Of a stretch of 8,685 nucleotides of DNA, positions 6,182 through 8,685 are shown piece by piece. The stretch is from positions 1 through 8,685 of the forward strand of contig CAJKKJ010000019.1 of the NCBI GenBank assembly GCA_905200435.1. Direction: 5' to 3'. Within the stretch, counting starts at the first letter, position 1; each line of letters begins with the position of its first letter. The notes under the pieces are model-generated. The model did no database searches, was not told where the DNA came from, and saw nothing but the letters and a program-made list of their open reading frames with translations. Source of the DNA: an uncultured Bacillota bacterium. Lineage in GTDB: Bacteria > Bacillota_I > Bacilli_A > RF39 > UBA660. Both the position numbers and the translations under genes were made by a program.

Positions 6182-7561
6182 TTACAATTTTATTTTATTC
6201 TCGATATAATTTGCCAACTCATCAATACTAATTGTGATTTGTTCCATTGTATCTCTATCACGAACTGTAACAGTATTATTATTTATTGTTTCATCATCAA
6301 CAGTTATACAAAATGGTGTACCAATAGCATCAGCTCTTCTATATCTTTTACCAATATTACCAGATTCATCATAACTAGTCATAAAATATGAACTTAAATA
6401 TTTATATAGTTCTTTAGCTTTTTCACTATGGTTCTTTTTAATCAAAGGTAATACATTAACTTTATAAGGCGCTAGAAAAGGATGTATTTTTAATACTTCT
6501 CTTACTTCTCCACTTTCTAATTCTTCTTTAGTATAAGCATCTGATAAAACAGTTAAGAATAATCTTTCAACACCCAAAGAAGGTTCAATAACATAAGGTA
6601 TATATCTCTCATTAGTTTCAGGATCTAAATATGATAGATTTTCACCAGAAAATTTCTCATGTTGTTTTAAATCATAATCCGTTCTACTTGCTATACCCCA
6701 TAATTCACCAAAACCAAATGGGAAATTATATTCAATATCAGTAGTAGCATTACTATAAAAACACAATTCTTCTTTTGAGTGATCTCTTAATCTTAAATTT
6801 TCTTTTTTAATACCTAAATTTAATAAGAAATTATAACAAGCATTTTTATAATAATTAAACCATTCTAATTCTGTACCAGGTTTACAAAAGAACTCTAATT
6901 CCATTTGTTCAAATTCACGAACTCTAAATATGAAATTACCAGGTGTAATTTCGTTTCTAAAACTCTTACCAACTTGACCAATACCAAATGGTACTTTTAA
7001 TCTCATACTTCTTTGAACATTTATAAAATTAGTAAAAATACCTTGTGCTGTTTCTGGTCTCAAATAAATTGTACTCTTTGAATCTTCAGTAACACCTTGG
7101 AATGTCTTAAACATCAAATTAAATTGTCTTATATCAGTATAATTAAGTTTACCACATTTTGGACAAACAATATTATGTTCAGTTATATAACTAATTAATT
7201 CTTCATTACTCATACCATCACCAGTTATTGAGCCATGTGTAAAATCTTCAATTAACTTATCAGCTCTGTATCTAGTTTTACAATTCTTACAATCAATTAA
7301 TGGATCAGCAAATGTTGATAAATGACCACTAGCTTCCCATACCCTCGGATTCATAAGAATCGCACTATCTAATTTTACATTATTAATATCTTCTTCAACA
7401 AATTTTTTCATCCATGCTTTTTTAATATTATTTTTAAGTTCTGCACCTAAAGGGCCAAAATCCCAAGCATTAGCAAGTCCACCATATATTTCACTACCTT
7501 GAAATACAAAACCATATTGTTTTGAATAATTAACTAATTCTTCCATTGTAATTCTTTCCAT
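6182..7561 (-). CDS. glyS: Glycyl-tRNA synthetase, dimeric (single-chain) type
   Basis: A 459-residue class II synthetase of the alpha2 type, usual for Firmicutes of this kind and distinct from the two-subunit glyQ/glyS form. It charges tRNA-Gly in the cytoplasm. The N-terminus has the family stretch [20 protein letters not shown] (17-36), in which glycine is recognised. A zinc-type insertion is visible as C91/C94 (CKNC) and C133/C136 (CPKC). Motif 2 contains FRNEITP (201-207) and [14 protein letters not shown] (212-225). Motif 3 is [10 protein letters not shown] (325-334). The C-terminal anticodon-binding domain spans about 365-455 ([27 protein letters not shown]). ATG 7561 has a strong AGGAGG site eight bases upstream. 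A T-box leader with its own promoter precedes it, so expression should rise when tRNA-Gly is uncharged. Confidence 0.97.
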   Translation of the reverse strand: MERITMEELVNYSKQYGFVFQGSEIYGGLANAWDFGPLGAELKNNIKKAWMKKFVEEDINNVKLDSAILMNPRVWEASGHLSTFADPLIDCKNCKTRYRADKLIEDFTHGSITGDGMSNEELISYITEHNIVCPKCGKLNYTDIRQFNLMFKTFQGVTEDSKSTIYLRPETAQGIFTNFINVQRSMRLKVPFGIGQVGKSFRNEITPGNFIFRVREFEQMELEFFCKPGTELEWFNYYKNACYNFLLNLGIKKENLRLRDHSKEELCFYSNATTDIEYNFPFGFGELWGIASRTDYDLKQHEKFSGENLSYLDPETNERYIPYVIEPSLGVERLFLTVLSDAYTKEELESGEVREVLKIHPFLAPYKVNVLPLIKKNHSEKAKELYKYLSSYFMTSYDESGNIGKRYRRADAIGTPFCITVDDETINNNTVTVRDRDTMEQITISIDELANYIENKIKL

Positions 7562-7693
7562 ATATCCTCCTTAAAATAAAAAGACTCTCATTATTTATAG
7601 GGACGATATCAATCGTGGTTCCACCCTACTTTATTCTATAGAGAATCTTTGAAATTACATCGCTCCAGTTTTCCACACCATCATCGCGTCATC
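7562..7693 (-). promoter_or_regulatory. Glycine T-box leader of glyS, unusually short
   Basis: The minus strand carries the conserved T-box sequence AGGGTGGAACCACG (7614-7627). It builds the standard antiterminator fold: AGGG pairs with CCCT (7599-7602), the seven-base bulge TGGAACC can bind the tRNA acceptor end, and ACGAT (7612-7616) pairs with ATCGT (7603-7607) around loop TGAT. Just upstream is a small hairpin ATTCT-CTAT-AGAAT (7633-7646) in the stem III position. Its location before glyS indicates sensing of uncharged tRNA-Gly. Only about 65 bases lie between the predicted start of transcription (near 7693) and the T-box, too few for a full stem I. I could not identify the usual AGTA-type motifs, nor assign the specifier loop with confidence. 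Confidence 0.85.
7573..7650 (-). terminator. Possible long-range terminator stem in the glyS leader
   Basis: AAAGATTCTC (7641-7650) can pair over ten positions (one G-T) with GAGAGTCTTT (7580-7589), which is followed by further T residues (TTATTTT to 7573). The stem would enclose the T-box antiterminator and compete with the small upstream hairpin at 7633-7646. It may be the regulated terminator, but a 51-base loop is unusual. Confidence 0.4.
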
Positions 7694-7699
7694 AAATAA

Positions 7700-7727
7700 A
7701 TTATACCATAATTTTATATATTTGCAA
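7700..7727 (-). promoter_or_regulatory. Promoter of the glyS T-box transcript
   Basis: The -35 is TTGCAA (7722-7727), the spacer is 16 bases and the -10 is TATAAT (7700-7705) extended by TGG. It lies between the terminator of the upstream gene and the T-box leader, which fixes the leader length at roughly 130 bases. Confidence 0.78.
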
Positions 7728-7734
7728 CATTTAT

Positions 7735-7758
7735 AAAACAAAAAGAACTAAAAGTTCT
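7735..7758 (-). terminator. Intrinsic terminator after the VirB2/TrbC-like gene
   Basis: A 6-bp stem AGAACT / AGTTCT with loop TTT is followed by TTTTGTTTT on the minus strand. It overlaps the TAG stop of the small membrane protein gene and isolates it from glyS. Confidence 0.8.
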
Positions 7759-8071
7759 AGTCACATTTGTTTTCAGCTAAACATCTAACACAATTATATG
7801 ATTCATCAATCACACCAGTGCTAATAATTATGTTTAAAAGTAATTCTACAATAGGTACTATGAAAAATAATAATCCTGCTGATATAATTCTAAGGAAAAA
7901 TGTTTTTAAACCAGTTCCAATTTTAGCCTCTTTAGAGAAAACAACTTTGACAAAATCTAACATTCCCATAATTATCAAAATAATTGGTACAACAATTTTT
8001 AAAAACATAACAACGATTCTTATTATTTGAACATAAGTACTACCAATTGCTACATCACCGCACATTACCAT
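7757..8071 (-). CDS. Small two-helix membrane protein, VirB2/TrbC pilin-like, with Cys-rich tail
   Basis: A 104-residue protein when started at ATG 8071. It has a short N-terminus with one cysteine (C4), a long hydrophobic segment (about 14-44, containing VVPIILIIMGMLDFVKVVF), a short charged loop (KEAKIGTG) and a second hydrophobic segment (about 58-87, LLFFIVPIVELLLNIII). It ends in SYNCVRCLAENKCD with cysteines at 94, 97 and 103. The two-helix layout and the GMxDFxKxV stretch followed by FFIVP resemble the VirB2/TrbC family of type IV secretion pilins and the related small proteins common in uncultured gut Firmicutes. No signal peptide or other secretion genes are seen, so a conjugative role is not supported. 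It lies 40 bases after spoIIIAH and is probably cotranscribed. The CxxC tail could bind metal or form disulfides. Confidence 0.75.
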   Translation of the reverse strand: MVMCGDVAIGSTYVQIIRIVVMFLKIVVPIILIIMGMLDFVKVVFSKEAKIGTGLKTFFLRIISAGLLFFIVPIVELLLNIIISTGVIDESYNCVRCLAENKCD

Positions 8072-8075
8072 AATT

Positions 8076-8083
8076 CCACCTCT
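8076..8083 (-). promoter_or_regulatory. Ribosome binding site deciding the start of the pilin-like protein
   Basis: AGAGGTGG on the minus strand lies four bases before ATG 8071. An in-frame ATG at 8092 lies upstream of this site and has no ribosome site of its own, so the shorter protein is preferred. ATG 8065 is a second possibility. Confidence 0.7.
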
Positions 8084-8111
8084 AATAAACATTTTACTAT
8101 ATTTTTTTCAA

Positions 8112-8579
8112 TTATTCAAATTTAACTGATATATATTTATAATTTTCATAATTACTTTGAATACTTTTCATTATACTATCAGCAACTTTATTATCATGCT
8201 TGTCAGATAAAACAACAACTCTTATTTGATCATCGTTTATTTTAACAAATGAATTTAAACTATAACTCTTTTTTATCATTTCTTCCAATTTTTCTTCTTC
8301 ACCTCTAGTGATATTTAATTCTTTCAATTTATCATAAGCTTTATTCTTTTCTTCACTAGATGATTCAACACTAGATAATATAAGTCTTAAATCATTCATC
8401 ATACTTTCCATTTCTTTATCTGATTCTACCCTTAAAGCAGTTAAAATTGTGCTTTCTTCAGTTTTTACTACTGGTTTATTATCAATAATTTTATCACTTG
8501 GTACTGTTATATAATAAACAGATAAGGCAATTATTAAACTAAATAAAGTCATAAACCATACACTACGTTTATTTATCAT
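8112..8579 (-). CDS. spoIIIAH: Stage III sporulation protein AH-like, short form
   Basis: A 155-residue protein with one N-terminal membrane helix (about 8-24, within KRSVWFMTLFSLIIALSVYY, the typical SpoIIIAH opening) and a YscJ-like outer domain. Family stretches are TALRVESDKE (47-56), SSEEKNKAYDKLKELN (74-89), TRGEEEKLEEMIKK (91-104), IRVVVLSDKHDNKVADSIM (119-137) and the end YKYISVKFE (147-155). In endospore formers SpoIIIAH sits in the mother-cell membrane and binds forespore SpoIIQ to form the feeding channel between the two cells. The protein is shorter than the B. subtilis form (about 218 residues), with a reduced linker after the helix. ATG 8579 follows AGGAGG closely. It is separated from the upstream gene by a terminator-like hairpin, so it may not simply read through as in the standard spoIIIA operon. 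Confidence 0.9.
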   Translation of the reverse strand: MINKRSVWFMTLFSLIIALSVYYITVPSDKIIDNKPVVKTEESTILTALRVESDKEMESMMNDLRLILSSVESSSEEKNKAYDKLKELNITRGEEEKLEEMIKKSYSLNSFVKINDDQIRVVVLSDKHDNKVADSIMKSIQSNYENYKYISVKFE

Positions 8580-8609
8580 ATATCCTCCTATTATCTATTA
8601 GAATATATG

Positions 8610-8634
8610 AAAAAACTAGTTAATTTATAACTAA
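8610..8634 (-). terminator. Terminator-like hairpin before spoIIIAH
   Basis: A 7-bp stem TTAGTTA / TAACTAG (one T-G pair) with a five-base loop is followed by six T residues on the minus strand. It contains the TAG of the upstream gene. It is AT-rich, so termination may be partial. Confidence 0.6.
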
Positions 8635-8684
8635 TTTATTTTTAAAGCTTTTACATGTTTATAATCATTTTCATCAATATCATT
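8631..8684 (-). CDS. C-terminal end of an unidentified protein
   Basis: Reading the minus strand from the right edge, one frame stays open for 17 codons and ends NDIDENDYKHVKALKIN followed by TAG. It ends 51 bases before spoIIIAH, where spoIIIAG would sit in a standard spoIIIA cluster, but the visible residues are too few to assign it. The other two frames close within a few codons or are less protein-like. The stop codon lies inside the hairpin described here as a terminator. Confidence 0.5.
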   Translation of the reverse strand, partial: NDIDENDYKHVKALKIN

Positions 8685-8685
8685 T

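Noticed and set aside
7767..8030. Plus-strand open frame of 87 codons
   Set aside because: It is antisense to the pilin-like gene. Its hydrophobic look mirrors the membrane helices on the other strand, and it has no ribosome site.
7757..8071. Reading the VirB2/TrbC-like protein as evidence of a conjugative element
   Set aside because: No relaxase, ATPase, mating-channel or integrase gene is in the window, and the neighbours are sporulation and housekeeping genes.
8072..8092. Seven-residue N-terminal extension of the pilin-like protein from ATG 8092
   Set aside because: There is no ribosome site before it, while a good site lies directly before ATG 8071.
1..8685. CRISPR array, insertion sequence, prophage or toxin-antitoxin pair
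   Set aside because: I saw no regularly spaced repeats, transposase or integrase motifs, or terminal inverted repeats. The zeta-like kinase has no small antitoxin partner and sits in a metabolic-looking operon.

Overview
The window is strongly AT-rich DNA from a low-GC Gram-positive bacterium (Bacillota/Firmicutes). The evidence is a SpoIIIAH-type sporulation protein, a T-box leader in front of glycyl-tRNA synthetase, AGGAGG-type ribosome binding sites, and sigma-A-like promoters that nearly all carry an extended -10 (TGn). TGA is used as a stop codon (the P-loop kinase gene ends in TGA) and tryptophan is TGG, so this is the standard bacterial code and not the Mycoplasma code. The compact layout and the short VirB2/TrbC-like protein resemble uncultured gut Bacilli or Clostridia, but genus and order cannot be told from the sequence. 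Every gene lies on the minus strand, so the natural reading order is from the right end to the left.

Right part (8685 down to 7735): the last codons of an unidentified gene and its terminator, then a shortened spoIIIAH, then a small two-helix membrane protein with a cysteine-rich tail, closed by a terminator. Middle (7735 to 5294): a promoter and short T-box leader drive glyS. A strong separate promoter drives rpsU and yqeY, with a modest hairpin terminator between the two. Next (5293 to 4640): an HD-domain phosphohydrolase gene with its own promoter and terminator, and a single tRNA-Arg(CCU) whose promoter overlaps that terminator. Then (4621 to 2835): a promoter, one half-size ABC exporter and a very clear terminator.

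Left part (about 2827 to 1): an apparent four-gene operon. It encodes a LemA-domain protein with an unusual long exported coiled coil, a nucleoside phosphorylase-like protein, a small P-loop kinase that starts with GTG inside the previous gene, and an unknown protein that starts on an ATGA overlap and runs off the window. The spacing (10 bases, then an 11-base overlap, then a 4-base overlap) points to translational coupling. The phosphorylase and kinase suggest nucleoside or related salvage chemistry, although the substrates are not known.

Most of the content is housekeeping (glyS, rpsU, yqeY, tRNA) mixed with sporulation and envelope genes. The points that deserve a second look are the LemA fusion, the very short glycine T-box with two competing possible outputs, the pilin-like protein beside spoIIIAH, and the consistent overlap of terminator hairpins with stop codons.
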